Positions 55,228 to 64,000 of a stretch of 64,000 nt of DNA are shown here, one piece after another. Source of the stretch: Halomonas sp. Bachu 37 (lineage in GTDB: Bacteria; Pseudomonadota; Gammaproteobacteria; Pseudomonadales; Halomonadaceae); NCBI RefSeq assembly GCF_039691755.1, contig NZ_CP137552.1, positions 558,001 to 622,000 of the forward strand, given 5' to 3'. The position numbers were made by a program, and so were the translations under genes. A model generated the notes under the pieces. It was not told where the DNA came from and searched no databases. It was given only the letters and a program-made list of their open reading frames with translations. Within the stretch, counting starts at the first letter, position 1; every line of letters starts with the position of its first letter.

Positions 55228-56070
55228 ATGACCCTATCGATACGTAACACCTTGCCGGTAGCGCTTGTTGCCGCAATGCTTTCGGGTTGTGCCGGGGCGC
55301 AGGTGGAAGAGCGCCATCCCGACGACCCATGGGAAGGCTTCAACCGTCGTGTATTTGCCTTCAATGATGTCCTGGACCGCTATGCGTTGCGCCCGGTGGC
55401 TAAAGGCTATCGAACCATTGCGCCGCAACCGGTACAGACCGGGGTAGGCAACTTTTTTTCCAATCTCGGCGAGATTCGCACCGCCTTGAATAGTGTGTTG
55501 CAAGGGGAAATGGGCAACGCGGCGACGGCGACGTCGCGATTTCTGATCAATTCCACCGTCGGGGTGGGCGGTCTGCTGGATTACGCCACCCATATGGAGA
55601 TTACTGGACGCGAAGAGGATTTCGGCCAGACGCTGGGCGTCTGGGGGTGGGACGAATCTCGCTATCTGGTTCTGCCCTTGCTGGGGCCCAGCACCCTGCG
55701 GGATGCCACCGGCCTGCCGGCTGATAGAGCCACCTATCCTGTTGCTTACGTGGACGAGGAAGCGGTCAGGATGGGGCTTACCGCCTTGCGTATCGTCGAT
55801 GCTCGTGCTGGTTTGCTCGACCAGGAGGAGCTGATACACGGGGACCGCTACAGCTTCATTCGCGATACTTACCTGCAGCGCCGCCGCTTCGAGATTCGGG
55901 ATGGCGTCATGGATGACGACCCCTTCGCCATGGATGACTTCGACTTCAGCGATGCGAATTACGGCGAGGACCTGGGCGATGTGCCAGGGAGCGACGGAGA
56001 AATTGACAACGAGGAGCAAGCCAACCAACACCGGGACGACAGGGATGCCGGGGATACGGATTTTCAATGA
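55228..56070 (+). CDS. mlaA: MlaA (VacJ) outer membrane lipoprotein
   Basis: The 280-residue protein removes phospholipids from the outer leaflet as part of the Mla system. It has a lipoprotein signal with lipobox LSGC (Cys about residue 20), then DPWEGFNRRVFAFNDVLDRY, NFFSNLGEIRTALNSVLQG, EDFGQTLGVWGWDESRYLVLPLLGPSTLRD, all typical. The last 45 residues form a strongly acidic tail not found in E. coli, as expected of a halophile. AAGGAGG precedes the ATG at 55228. Confidence 0.95.
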   Translation: MTLSIRNTLPVALVAAMLSGCAGAQVEERHPDDPWEGFNRRVFAFNDVLDRYALRPVAKGYRTIAPQPVQTGVGNFFSNLGEIRTALNSVLQGEMGNAATATSRFLINSTVGVGGLLDYATHMEITGREEDFGQTLGVWGWDESRYLVLPLLGPSTLRDATGLPADRATYPVAYVDEEAVRMGLTALRIVDARAGLLDQEELIHGDRYSFIRDTYLQRRRFEIRDGVMDDDPFAMDDFDFSDANYGEDLGDVPGSDGEIDNEEQANQHRDDRDAGDTDFQ

Positions 56071-56098
56071 CGCGAATTTCGCCGACTGAGGTCTCTCG

Positions 56099-57295
56099 AT
56101 GGAGCACACCAAGCACTTGATCGCCGTGATTGACGAGCCGGGGCGTGAACGGGATTCCCTAGCGGAGGCAGTCACCTGCGATGGCATGTCGGTCTTTGCC
56201 ACGGAGGATATCGCCAAGCTTCCCGAGGAAACGGCATTGATCATTGCCCATGCGCGGGCGGTGCCCCGCCAGCAGTGGTCGCAACTCACCCGGCGGCTGC
56301 CGACCCTGGTGGTCAGTGATTCTCGTGAGGATGCAGATCTGCTCAAGGCAGTGGATATTGGCTTGGTGGACTACATTGTCCACCCCCTGCGTCATACCTC
56401 TTTATTGCGGCGCATGGTCAGCAAGGCGATCGAATTGCACCAACTGGCCCTGGAGCGAGACCGCGACCGCGAGCGCCTGGCGGAACTCAATGAAAGCCTT
56501 GAAACCCATCTAGCCCTGTTGCGTCTCGATCAACAGAGTGGCGGCCATGTACAGCGCCGCCTGCTGCCGGTACGTCCCAAGACCCTTAACGATGTGCATT
56601 TTGACTACTGGTTCGCTCCTTCGCTCTATCTTTCGGGGGACTTTCTCGATTATCAAGCGTATAACCAGCGCTACAGTACCTTCTACTTTGCCGATGTCTC
56701 GGGCCATGGGGCTTCATCGGCCTTCGTCACGGTATTGCTGAAATACCTTTGCAATCGCTGGTTACAGGAGTGGGACGGAGAACAACCGGAATACCTGCCG
56801 TCCAACTGGCTTGCGGCCATGAACCGTGAGCTGCAGGGAACGGATATCGGTAAGCATGCCACCTTGTTTGTCGGAATCATTGACCACGAGCGTCGCTATC
56901 TTCACTATTCGCTCGGGGCTCAGCTTCCCATGCCATTACTCATGGCCGATGGCGAAGTGAAACGATTACCGGGAGAGGGGATGCCGGTAGGACTATTCCC
57001 CGACGTGGAGTATCCTTCCCTGGGCTGTCCGCTGCCCCCGCAATTCCGGTTGTGGTTGTGTTCGGATGGCGTACTGGAATGCTTGCCGGGTGAAACGCTC
57101 GACATGCGGCTCAAGGAACTCGAGCAAAAGGTAAGTGAGAGTGTCTCGCTGGAGCAGTTGCGCGAGCGTTTGGCGCTCGGTCACCTGACCTCCTCGGAAG
57201 AGGAAGCGGCGGGGATCGATGCCACGCAGAGTCGCGATGCCTTGCCCGACGACCTGACAATCATGATGTTGAGCGGATTTGGTCATGCTGATTGA
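56099..57295 (+). CDS. rssB: RssB-like pseudo-receiver with PP2C phosphatase domain
   Basis: The 398-residue protein has a receiver-like domain (1-115), a coiled linker (115-150) and a SpoIIE-type PP2C phosphatase domain (about 155-395) with SGDFLDY, FADVSGHG, LCSDGVLE and DDLTIMML. In the receiver the phospho-acceptor Asp is replaced by His51 (LIIAHARAVP) and the conserved Lys by His (YIVHPLR), so aspartyl phosphorylation looks impossible. The order mlaA-rssB-STAS-tal matches Pseudomonas (PA2800 to PA2796), where RssB acts on sigma S control. Confidence 0.88.
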   Translation: MEHTKHLIAVIDEPGRERDSLAEAVTCDGMSVFATEDIAKLPEETALIIAHARAVPRQQWSQLTRRLPTLVVSDSREDADLLKAVDIGLVDYIVHPLRHTSLLRRMVSKAIELHQLALERDRDRERLAELNESLETHLALLRLDQQSGGHVQRRLLPVRPKTLNDVHFDYWFAPSLYLSGDFLDYQAYNQRYSTFYFADVSGHGASSAFVTVLLKYLCNRWLQEWDGEQPEYLPSNWLAAMNRELQGTDIGKHATLFVGIIDHERRYLHYSLGAQLPMPLLMADGEVKRLPGEGMPVGLFPDVEYPSLGCPLPPQFRLWLCSDGVLECLPGETLDMRLKELEQKVSESVSLEQLRERLALGHLTSSEEEAAGIDATQSRDALPDDLTIMMLSGFGHAD

Positions 57296-57803
57296 GGAAG
57301 GCCGCATTAAAGCGGCGTTCGATTCCGGTGTTTTTGTATTGAAATTATGCGGTGACGTACGCTTGACGCTATGCGCCACCTTGGACTCTCAAGCCCAGCG
57401 TCTGGCGCAGACACCGGGGCTGCAGACCGTACTGATCGACCTGCGCGAAGCGACTAACGTGGACTCCACCGCCTTGGGGTTTCTGGCCAAGGTGGCCATG
57501 GCGGTAAAGGGGCGGCTGGAACAGCCTCCCACCATCATTGCGGATAATCCCGATGTCCGCAAGATGCTGGATGTCATGGGATTTTCGCGTTTTTTCACAC
57601 TGATGGATGCGCCCTTGAAAGCGCCTATCGCCCTTGAGGAGGGGTTGGAGGATTTGCCCGAGGTCGCTGCTGATGAAGCGGCGCTGAGAGAGCGTATACT
57701 TGAGGCCCACCGCATACTGATGCGCATGAATGCGCACAATCGTGAGCAATTCCAGCCGCTGGTGGAAATGCTCGAGGCGCAAGAGGCAACCCCCCACCAT
57801 TGA
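57285..57803 (+). CDS. STAS-domain anti-sigma antagonist (RssC-like)
   Basis: The 172-residue protein has an N-terminal STAS domain with the phospho-site region NVDSTALGFLAK (the Ser is the usual phosphoacceptor), GFSRFFTLMDAP, and a helical C-terminal extension (ALRERILEAHRILMRMN). It is probably the substrate of the PP2C phosphatase encoded immediately upstream; the genes overlap by 11 bases. I take the ATG at 57285 rather than a TTG two codons earlier. A kinase partner is not in the window. Confidence 0.9.
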   Translation: MLIEEGRIKAAFDSGVFVLKLCGDVRLTLCATLDSQAQRLAQTPGLQTVLIDLREATNVDSTALGFLAKVAMAVKGRLEQPPTIIADNPDVRKMLDVMGFSRFFTLMDAPLKAPIALEEGLEDLPEVAADEAALRERILEAHRILMRMNAHNREQFQPLVEMLEAQEATPHH

Positions 57804-57931
57804 ACTCTGCCAGATTTCTCTTTAGTACATACTTCCCGTGGTGGTGATGCCGGCTCGGTAATGCCAAAGCGATGACAGCCGGGCCGCCGTGAAAAGGCAG
57901 TCCCGGTTCGATCATGCCTTGCGCAACTCAC

Positions 57932-58870
57932 TCAAGCCCTGCGCAACTCGCTAAGCAAGTCTTCGAGCCTGCGCTGATCGGCCATGAACTTGCGGATTCC
58001 TTCCGCCAGTTTATCGTTGGCCATTTCATCTTCATTCATCTGCCAGCGAAACGTGGCTTGATCCAGCGGTTCAGGCGCCGATTCCGCTGCTCCCGTGGGG
58101 CGCAGTTGGGCCTCTAGCTGTCCGGTCTCGGTGTCTAGCTCTTCGAGCAGGGCGGGCGAGATCGTCAATCGATCGCAGCCGGCCAGCGCGAGGATCTCAC
58201 CGGTATTGCGAAAGCTGGCTCCCATGACGATGGTGCGATAGCCGTGCCCCTTGTAGTGCTCATATATTTGCTTGACGGAAGCGACGCCTGGGTCGCGGGC
58301 GCCCGAGAAGTCCGCTTGCGGATCGCGCTGCTTGTGCCAGTCGAGGATTCTGCCCACAAAGGGAGACACCAGCGTCACGCCTGCATCTGCACAGGCCTGG
58401 GCTTGGGTAAAATTGAACATCAATGTCAAGTTGGTGCGTATCCCTTCGCGTTCCAGTTGCTCGGCCGCCTGGATACCTTCCCAGGTCGATGCCATCTTTA
58501 TCAAGATACGTTCTGGCCCGACTCCCTGGCGTGCGTAGCGCTCGATCAATGAACGAGCACGCGCCAAAGTGGCTTCCTTGTCGAAGGAGAGTCTGGCGCT
58601 TACCTCGGTGGAAACGTACCCCGGTACCAGGGCGCTGATTTCAGTGCCGATATCGACCGCAACGCGGTCGAGGGCAGCATCGATATCGGTACTGTCGCGG
58701 GCGATCTCGGCCAGGCGCTCGCGTCGCTCGGGCTGTTGGGCCGCCTGCAGTATCAACGAGGGGTTGGTAGTAGCGTCCTGCGGGGTGAAGCGACGAATCG
58801 TTTCCAGGTCGCCGGTATCGGCGACGACGGTGGTCATTTGCTTGAGTTGGGACAGCAGGCTGTGGGCCAT
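57932..58870 (-). CDS. tal: Transaldolase
   Basis: The 312-residue enzyme of the pentose phosphate pathway moves a three-carbon unit from sedoheptulose 7-phosphate to glyceraldehyde 3-phosphate. The Schiff-base Lys is in [13 protein letters not shown], with [10 protein letters not shown] near the start, [30 protein letters not shown] and [11 protein letters not shown]. Length is close to E. coli TalB (317). It is convergent with the STAS gene. Confidence 0.97.
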   Translation of the reverse strand: MAHSLLSQLKQMTTVVADTGDLETIRRFTPQDATTNPSLILQAAQQPERRERLAEIARDSTDIDAALDRVAVDIGTEISALVPGYVSTEVSARLSFDKEATLARARSLIERYARQGVGPERILIKMASTWEGIQAAEQLEREGIRTNLTLMFNFTQAQACADAGVTLVSPFVGRILDWHKQRDPQADFSGARDPGVASVKQIYEHYKGHGYRTIVMGASFRNTGEILALAGCDRLTISPALLEELDTETGQLEAQLRPTGAAESAPEPLDQATFRWQMNEDEMANDKLAEGIRKFMADQRRLEDLLSELRRA

Positions 58871-58946
58871 GAGCAGCTCCTTGAGGCATATTGTGGCTTA
58901 CTGTAGCAAGCGGCCGTTTTGAGGTACAGACGCCGACACGGCTGGT

Positions 58947-58965
58947 CAAATCGATTATCATTAGC
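58947..58965. promoter_or_regulatory. Fur-box-like site before the Bcr/CflA exporter
   Basis: Read on the minus strand, GCTAATGATAATCGATTTG matches 14 of 19 bases of the Fur consensus GATAATGATAATCATTATC by eye. It lies 30 bases before the exporter's start codon, where a repressor would block transcription. Confidence 0.45.
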
Positions 58966-58994
58966 CTCCTATCTAATTTATCGAGGAGCCTCAC

Positions 58995-60176
58995 TTGCAC
59001 TTGAATCCACGCCGAGTCGCGCTGCTGGTGGCGGCGAATACCGCTCTGGCACCCTTTGCCATCGATGCCTATCTACCCGCCTTGCCGGCATTGGCCGCCA
59101 CGATCGACGCGAGCATTCACCATACCGAGCTATCGATCAGCGTCTTTCTGTTCGGTTTTGCCCTTGGCCAGCTGACTTGCGGGCCGCTATCGGACTGTGT
59201 CGGACGCAGGCCGGTACTGCTCGGGGGCTTGGCGGTATTCCTGCTGGCCAGTCTGGCGATCACACAAGCCGGCACGTTGCATCAGTTGTGGGCGCTGCGA
59301 TTCGTGCAGGCATTGGGCGGCGGCGCGTGTGTGGTCAACTCCGCGGCGATCGTTCGCGACTGTTTCAGCGGTCGCGAGGCGGCCAGGGTCATGTCGACCA
59401 TGGCGATGATCCTGATGCTGGCTCCTTTGGCCGCCCCAGCCGTAGGCAGCGGTTTGCTCTATCTGGCCGATTGGTGGTTGATTTTTGTCTTCCTGGCGGC
59501 CTATGCGGCATTTCTGATGTGGCTGATGGGGCGGTACCTGCCGGAGACGCGGGATATGACACGCCCGGCGGCATCGCCGAAACAGGTGCTGGTGAACTAT
59601 GCCAGTGTATTGCAACATCGTGAGGCGATGGGCTACATCTGCGCGGCCGCGATGTCCTTCTCGGGCATGTTTGCCTTCATCACCGCCTCGCCGTTTCTGT
59701 ACATGGAGCACTATGGCCTTAGCCCGGCCATGTACCCGGTGATTTTCGGGGCCAATGTGGTGGTCATGGCCAGCTCGACTCGCGTCAACATACGTCTTTT
59801 GAGCCGCCGCTCCCCGCAGCAGAATCTGCGACTCGGACTTGGCATACAACTGGTGGCAGCGACAGGGCTGGTGCTGGTGGTGGCGACAGGTGTCGATTCA
59901 CTCTATACGGTGGTGCCGCTGGTCATGATGTTCATGGGCGTCATCGGCTTGATCGCTCCCAACGCCATTTCGTCGCTGCTCGAGCACTTCAGCCACATGA
60001 GCGCCACCGCCGCGGCCCTGCAGGGCAGCATCCAGTTTTCCTGTGGCGCGCTGGCCGGGGTGCTGGTCGGGGCCTTCGAGATAGACAGCGCATGGCCTAT
60101 GGTGCTGACCATGCTGGCGGCGTCGACGATAGGCAATATCGGCCTGCGTCTATTGACTCCGCGCGTTACCTCATGA
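58995..60176 (+). CDS. Bcr/CflA-family MFS exporter
   Basis: The 393-residue protein has twelve predicted membrane helices and the drug:H+ antiporter-1 marks: DAYLPALPALAATI in helix 1, LGQLTCGPLSDCVGRRPVLLGGL for motif A, RFVQALGGGACVVN, and GSGLLYLADWWLIFVFL. Members export bicyclomycin, chloramphenicol, cysteine or siderophores. It starts at a TTG after GAGGAGCCTCAC. A Fur-like site upstream hints at an iron-linked substrate, which is inference. Confidence 0.9.
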   Translation: MHLNPRRVALLVAANTALAPFAIDAYLPALPALAATIDASIHHTELSISVFLFGFALGQLTCGPLSDCVGRRPVLLGGLAVFLLASLAITQAGTLHQLWALRFVQALGGGACVVNSAAIVRDCFSGREAARVMSTMAMILMLAPLAAPAVGSGLLYLADWWLIFVFLAAYAAFLMWLMGRYLPETRDMTRPAASPKQVLVNYASVLQHREAMGYICAAAMSFSGMFAFITASPFLYMEHYGLSPAMYPVIFGANVVVMASSTRVNIRLLSRRSPQQNLRLGLGIQLVAATGLVLVVATGVDSLYTVVPLVMMFMGVIGLIAPNAISSLLEHFSHMSATAAALQGSIQFSCGALAGVLVGAFEIDSAWPMVLTMLAASTIGNIGLRLLTPRVTS

Positions 60177-60910
60177 ACGGGATGGCAATGGCGTGGATGG
60201 ACATGACGCCGGGCACCTGGTGGGCGTGCGCTGGGGTACTGGCTCTGGGGGCCTTCGTTCAGCGTGCGACGGGTTTCGGCCTGGCGGTAATCGGAGCGCC
60301 ACTACTGCTGATGCTGGAGCCCCGCTTGGTACCGGTCATATTGGTACTGTTCGGCTTGACCGTATCGCTGCTGATGGTACGTCATTACTGGCATGACGTG
60401 AGTCTGGATACTATCAGTGTAGCCCTGGTCGGGCGTTTGCCGGGCAATGCCCTGGGCATCTGGCTGTTGCTGGCGGCGCCCATGGTCATTCTGGAAAAGT
60501 TCATCGCGGTGATTGTGCTGTTCGCGGTGGCAGTGACGCTGTTTCGTTTCCGCCTGCCGGTAAACCGCGCCACGCTCTTCATAGCCGGCATCCTGTCGGG
60601 CATATTCGGCACGGTAGCCGCCATCGGCGGTCCACCCATCGTCTTGTTGATGCACGGTTTCCCACCGGATCGGTTACGCGGGAACCTGGCGGCATTCTTC
60701 ATTCTTACCGCATCGCTGACACTGGCCACCCTGGCCTTGGCCGGACAAATCCATGGCTGGCATTTGCTCATGGCCTTGAGCTTCCTGCCGGCGGTACTGC
60801 TGGGTAACGCCCTGGCCGACAAGGTGGCGCATCGTCTGGACCGGCGCCTATTGCAGGGATGCTCGCTTGCGCTGTGCAGCCTGGCGGCGCTGGGGCTCTT
60901 GCTGCATTGA
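60173..60910 (+). CDS. TauE/SafE-family permease
   Basis: The 245-residue protein with about eight membrane helices belongs to the TauE/SafE group (sulfite, sulfonate or organic anion export). Marks are GAFVQRATGFGLAVIGAPLLLML at the start and AGILSGIFGTVAAIGGPPIVLLM in the middle, the two repeat signatures of the family. Its ATG overlaps the exporter's stop (ATGA); further ATGs at 60182 and 60188 are possible starts. The shared message suggests joint control with the MFS exporter. Confidence 0.88.
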   Translation: MNGMAMAWMDMTPGTWWACAGVLALGAFVQRATGFGLAVIGAPLLLMLEPRLVPVILVLFGLTVSLLMVRHYWHDVSLDTISVALVGRLPGNALGIWLLLAAPMVILEKFIAVIVLFAVAVTLFRFRLPVNRATLFIAGILSGIFGTVAAIGGPPIVLLMHGFPPDRLRGNLAAFFILTASLTLATLALAGQIHGWHLLMALSFLPAVLLGNALADKVAHRLDRRLLQGCSLALCSLAALGLLLH

Positions 60911-60947
60911 GCAGGGCTTAGTACACAACTTGTCTTTTATGAATCTC

Positions 60948-60965
60948 TTGTCATGAAGTTGTCAT
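60948..60965 (+). promoter_or_regulatory. Pho box of the pst operon
   Basis: Two direct repeats TTGTCAT at 60948-60954 and 60959-60965 are spaced 11 bases start to start, the exact layout of PhoB sites. They lie 61 bases before the pstS start, so phosphate starvation should switch the operon on through PhoB. Confidence 0.85.
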
Positions 60966-61025
60966 CGAAGGGGTGCAAGGTATGCCTTGCGAAGGCCAGA
61001 TCCCTATATGACAGGAGTAATTCGC

Positions 61026-62036
61026 ATGAACCGTATTCTAAAAACGACCGTGCTCGCGGCGGCTGTAATGAGCGTTGCCGGTGTTGCCCAGGCGCGCGAT
61101 CAAATTCGTATCGTTGGCTCCAGTACTGTTTATCCGTTTGCCAGCTATGTGACCGAAGAGTTTGGTGCCACCACCGGCAACCCCACGCCTGTTATCGAAT
61201 CGACCGGTTCGGGTGGTGGTCTACGCCTGTTCTGTAATGGTGTCGGAGAAGGAACTCCAGATATCACCAACGCCTCTCGCCGTATGAAGGTCTCCGAGTT
61301 CGAGCGCTGTGAAGAGAATGGTGTTACTGACATTACCGAAGCCAAGGTCGGCTCCGACGGCATCGTGCTGGGCCAGTCAAGCGAAAACGAAGACTTCGAT
61401 TTAACTCTCGAGCAACTCTTCCTGGCGGTAGCGGCTCATGTGCCGGTGGATGGCGAGCTGGTCGACAACCCCTACACCAAGTGGAGCGATATCGACTCCT
61501 CCCTGCCAGACCGGGAAATCTCCATCTACGGACCGCCGACTACCTCGGGCACCCGTGACGCCTTCGAAGAGCTGGTCATGGAAGCCGCGTCTGAAGAGAT
61601 GGATGAGTACGAGGAAGCCTACTCCGAGATTCGTTCTGATGGTGTCTACATCGATGCTGGTGAAAACGACAACCTGATCGTTCAGCGGTTATCTGAAGAC
61701 ACTAAAGCCTTTGGCATCTTCGGTTACTCATTCCTGGTCGAAAACTCGGACAACATCAGTGCCGCCACCATTGAGGGCGTCGAGCCTGAAGTCGAAGCGA
61801 TCAGCTCTGGTGACTATCCTGTTGCGCGTTCACTGTGGTTCTACCTGAAGAACCAGCATGGCGATGAAGTACCCGCCATGTACGAATACGCCAACATGTT
61901 CATGGATGAGATGATGATTGGTGAAGATGGATACCTGGTTGATATCGGCTTGATTCCGCTACCTGAAGAAGAGCGCGAAGAAGCCCGTCAGAAAGTTGCA
62001 GATCGTGCTCAGCTCGCGGCGTCCGACCTGAAGTGA
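61026..62036 (+). CDS. pstS: Periplasmic phosphate-binding protein
   Basis: The 336-residue protein has a signal peptide of 23 residues (ending AQA). The phosphate ligands are IVGSSTVYPFA, ESTGSGGGLRLFC, DITNASRRM and TTSGTRDAF. The mature part is rich in Glu and Asp (EEMDEYEEAYSEIRSDG, EEEREEARQK), typical of exported proteins of halophiles. The ATG at 61026 has CAGGAG; an upstream in-frame start adds 13 residues. It follows the Pho box and opens the pst operon. Confidence 0.95.
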   Translation: MNRILKTTVLAAAVMSVAGVAQARDQIRIVGSSTVYPFASYVTEEFGATTGNPTPVIESTGSGGGLRLFCNGVGEGTPDITNASRRMKVSEFERCEENGVTDITEAKVGSDGIVLGQSSENEDFDLTLEQLFLAVAAHVPVDGELVDNPYTKWSDIDSSLPDREISIYGPPTTSGTRDAFEELVMEAASEEMDEYEEAYSEIRSDGVYIDAGENDNLIVQRLSEDTKAFGIFGYSFLVENSDNISAATIEGVEPEVEAISSGDYPVARSLWFYLKNQHGDEVPAMYEYANMFMDEMMIGEDGYLVDIGLIPLPEEEREEARQKVADRAQLAASDLK

Positions 62037-62133
62037 CACAGTGATCTCCAGAGTGAGCGAGGCCGGCAGCGTAAGCTGTCGGCCCGTTATGATTGAAGAT
62101 AGTTCGTTATTCGGTGACGACGTGAGAGAGACG

Positions 62134-63384
62134 ATGCAGACCAACCAGCTTCTACTGATGTTTTGCGGTGCGTTATTGCTGCTGGGGCTGCTGGCGTTCT
62201 TTGCTGGCCGTTCAAAAGCCGCTCGCTTGCGCGGCGCAGGCACGGTCATGTTTGCGCAGCCCGAGCAATATGCCTGGTTCACGGTGCTCTCCACCGCAGG
62301 GCCTGCGGTACTCGTGGGGGCGCTAGGAGCGCTTGTGCTGCTGCTCCTGGGAGCAGATATTCCGACTTTGTATTTATTGGCGGCGAGTCTGGTCGTGGCG
62401 GCTATAGGTTTGACGGTCAGCCTTGCCCAGGTGCGTCCTGATTTTCACGCCCGCCAGGCCATCGAACGCGTGATTCGCCTGACTCTGGCCGGGGCGGCGC
62501 TGATTTCCATCTTCACCACGTTCGGCATTCTGTTCTCGATTATTTCCGAGGCGCTGCGCTTTTTTCAGATGCACAGCTTCTGGGAGTTCATTACCGGCAC
62601 GACGTGGAATCCGGGAGCAAGCTTTCTAGCGTCCGCGGGTCGCGGTGACGGCAGTGGTGCCGAGTTTGGTTCGGTACCGCTGTTTGCCGGTACCTTTATG
62701 ATTACCGCCATCGCCATGCTGGTGGCGGTACCCATCGGTTTGCTATCGGCAATTTACATGTCCGAGTATGCGCCGCGCAATGTGCGCACTATCGCCAAGC
62801 CGGTGCTGGAAGTATTGGCGGGTATTCCCACGGTGGTCTATGGCTTTTTTGCCGCCATTACCGTCGCCCCGCTCATCGTCAATATCGCCGGCTTCTTCGG
62901 GCTTGATGCGTCTTACAACAACGCCGTCGCCCCCGGCGTGGTGATGGGAGTCATGATTATCCCGTTCATCTCGTCGCTTTCCGATGATGTGATCAATTCC
63001 GTCCCCGATAGCATGCGCCAGGGATCGCTGGCCTTGGGGATGACGAAAGGGGAAACCATCCGCGATGTCGTGGTGCCGGCCGCGCTGCCGGGGATTATCT
63101 CCGCGGCGCTCCTGGGGATGTCGCGTGCGCTGGGCGAAACCATGATCGTGGTGATGGCGGCTGGCATGCGGCCCAACCTGACCGCCAACCCGCTCGAGGA
63201 CATGACCACGGTCACCGTGCGTATCGTGGCGGCCCTTACCGGCGATCAGGAGTTTGAAAGTGCCGAAACGTTATCAGCGTTTGCGCTGGGTCTGGTGCTG
63301 TTCATTGTCACGCTCTCGCTCAATCTGGTGTCTGTGCTGATGATCCGACGTTTTCGCGAAAAGTATCGCGTGAATAACCTGTAA
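62134..63384 (+). CDS. pstC: Phosphate ABC transporter permease PstC
   Basis: The 416-residue inner membrane protein has an N-terminal extension with two to three extra helices before the usual six-helix permease core. The ABC-permease loop is in QGSLALGMTKGETIRDVVVPAALPGIISA, with GIPTVVYGFFA and SRALGETMIVVMAAG. The ATG at 62134 follows GAGAGAGACG; a longer frame from 62041 is less likely. It lies 97 bases after pstS. Confidence 0.95.
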   Translation: MQTNQLLLMFCGALLLLGLLAFFAGRSKAARLRGAGTVMFAQPEQYAWFTVLSTAGPAVLVGALGALVLLLLGADIPTLYLLAASLVVAAIGLTVSLAQVRPDFHARQAIERVIRLTLAGAALISIFTTFGILFSIISEALRFFQMHSFWEFITGTTWNPGASFLASAGRGDGSGAEFGSVPLFAGTFMITAIAMLVAVPIGLLSAIYMSEYAPRNVRTIAKPVLEVLAGIPTVVYGFFAAITVAPLIVNIAGFFGLDASYNNAVAPGVVMGVMIIPFISSLSDDVINSVPDSMRQGSLALGMTKGETIRDVVVPAALPGIISAALLGMSRALGETMIVVMAAGMRPNLTANPLEDMTTVTVRIVAALTGDQEFESAETLSAFALGLVLFIVTLSLNLVSVLMIRRFREKYRVNNL

Positions 63385-63402
63385 CGCCGAGGAACTGTTT
63401 CG

Positions 63403-64000
63403 ATGAACCACTCTTTTGATGACATCAGCCAGCAGCTCAAGCGGCGTCACCGTAAGTCCGCTCGCCTCAAATGGGTCTCGATGGGTTCGCTCGGCCTGGC
63501 GGGTCTGTTTCTGGTGTTCTTTTTCGCCGACATGTTGAGTAAAGGCCTGCCGGCTTTCCAGCAGGCTTATATATACACCGAGATCAACTATAACCAGGAG
63601 GCGGCCAGCGACGGTCGGCGAGCATTCGACGAGGAGTTGTTGCCGCTGATCAGCCGCACGGTGGTGCGAGTGATTCCGAACGAGCTGCGTAACAATCCCG
63701 ACTTGATCGGCACCAGTGAAACCCGGTGGGTACTGGCAAAAAGTGAGGTAGATCAATACCTGAAAGGGCACCGGAATCGTTTGAGTGAAGATGAGCAAGA
63801 GGCGATTGAGACTCGCGTAGAAGCCGGACAGGTCGATCTACGATTCAATACCACCTTCTTTGGCACGGGAGATTCCAAGATCGCCGGGAATGCAGGCCTC
63901 CTGTCGGCAGTGGTCGGTACCGTCATGACGATGATCGTCACGCTCGCCATCTCCTTTCCGATCGGCGTCATGACGGCGATTTACCTGGAGGAATTTGCCC
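63403..64000 (+). CDS. pstA: Phosphate ABC transporter permease PstA, N-terminal part
   Basis: About 199 codons are seen before the window ends. They include a first membrane helix (SMGSLGLAGLFLVFFFADML, about 27-46), a large periplasmic region (about 50-165), and the start of the permease core (GLLSAVVGTVMTMIVTLAISFPIGVMTAIYLEEFA). The ATG at 63403 has a GAGGAA site. pstB and phoU would be expected to follow outside the window. Confidence 0.92.
   Translation, partial: MNHSFDDISQQLKRRHRKSARLKWVSMGSLGLAGLFLVFFFADMLSKGLPAFQQAYIYTEINYNQEAASDGRRAFDEELLPLISRTVVRVIPNELRNNPDLIGTSETRWVLAKSEVDQYLKGHRNRLSEDEQEAIETRVEAGQVDLRFNTTFFGTGDSKIAGNAGLLSAVVGTVMTMIVTLAISFPIGVMTAIYLEEFA

Overview
The window reads as a chromosome segment of a GC-rich gammaproteobacterium. 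The gene set and gene order (prpBC-acnD-prpF-prpD, uvrY-uvrC-pgsA with tRNA-Gly/Cys/Leu, dnaX-ybaB-recR, ihfB-lapA-lapB-pyrF, mlaA-rssB-STAS-tal) are typical of the Pseudomonas/Oceanospirillales side of the class. Acidic exported proteins (PstS, and an acidic tail on MlaA) fit a halophile, so a Halomonas-like organism is my best inference. No 16S gene is present to prove it.

Region 1 (1-5640) is accessory DNA. A partial IS3-family element with a -1 frameshift signal lies at the left edge. It is followed by what looks like an integron cassette array without a visible integrase. Core sites GTTAGG.. at 1149, GTTAGC.. at 1801 and GTTAGG.. at 2485 delimit cassettes, and the R'' sequence of each of the first two cassettes is the exact reverse complement of that cassette's own leading core. 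The cargo is a yoeB/yefM pair, a phd/parE-like pair, an 81-aa gene split by a 263-bp MITE with a CTAG duplication, a mercaptopyruvate-type sulfurtransferase, a third toxin-antitoxin pair, and a class A beta-lactamase with the RTG motif of carbenicillinases. A ZIP-like metal transporter sits at the border.

Region 2 (6.5-25 kb) is core genome: serS, a SIMPL-domain protein, an AI-2E-type permease, trxA, cysB and cysH, and pabB. A complete propionate (2-methylcitrate) operon follows: a GntR regulator with a perfect palindrome at its start, then prpB, prpC, acnD, prpF and prpD. Next come a ComEA-like protein, pyrF, lapB, lapA and ihfB.

Region 3 (25.9-39.2 kb) holds sdhE-cptA, nadB, three tRNA genes, pgsA, uvrC, a GacA/UvrY-type regulator, tRNA-Ala, argF, grxD, dnaX, ybaB, recR, rnd, ycgL and ycgN. 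Together they cover flavinylation, NAD and phospholipid synthesis, DNA repair and replication.

Region 4 (39.2-49.8 kb) has a 35-codon ORF behind two palindromes, a large membrane GGDEF-EAL protein whose second PAS domain looks like a LOV photosensor, oligopeptidase B, a YafJ-type amidotransferase, a complete IS5-family element (TTAA duplication) and fadD with a PsrA-like operator.

Region 5 (49.9-64 kb) has hrpA, a PA3286-like KAS III, mlaA, an RssB-like PP2C protein whose receiver has lost its phospho-acceptor Asp, a STAS partner, transaldolase, a Bcr/CflA exporter behind a Fur-like site, a TauE-type permease, and the start of the pst phosphate operon behind a clear Pho box. The window ends inside pstA.
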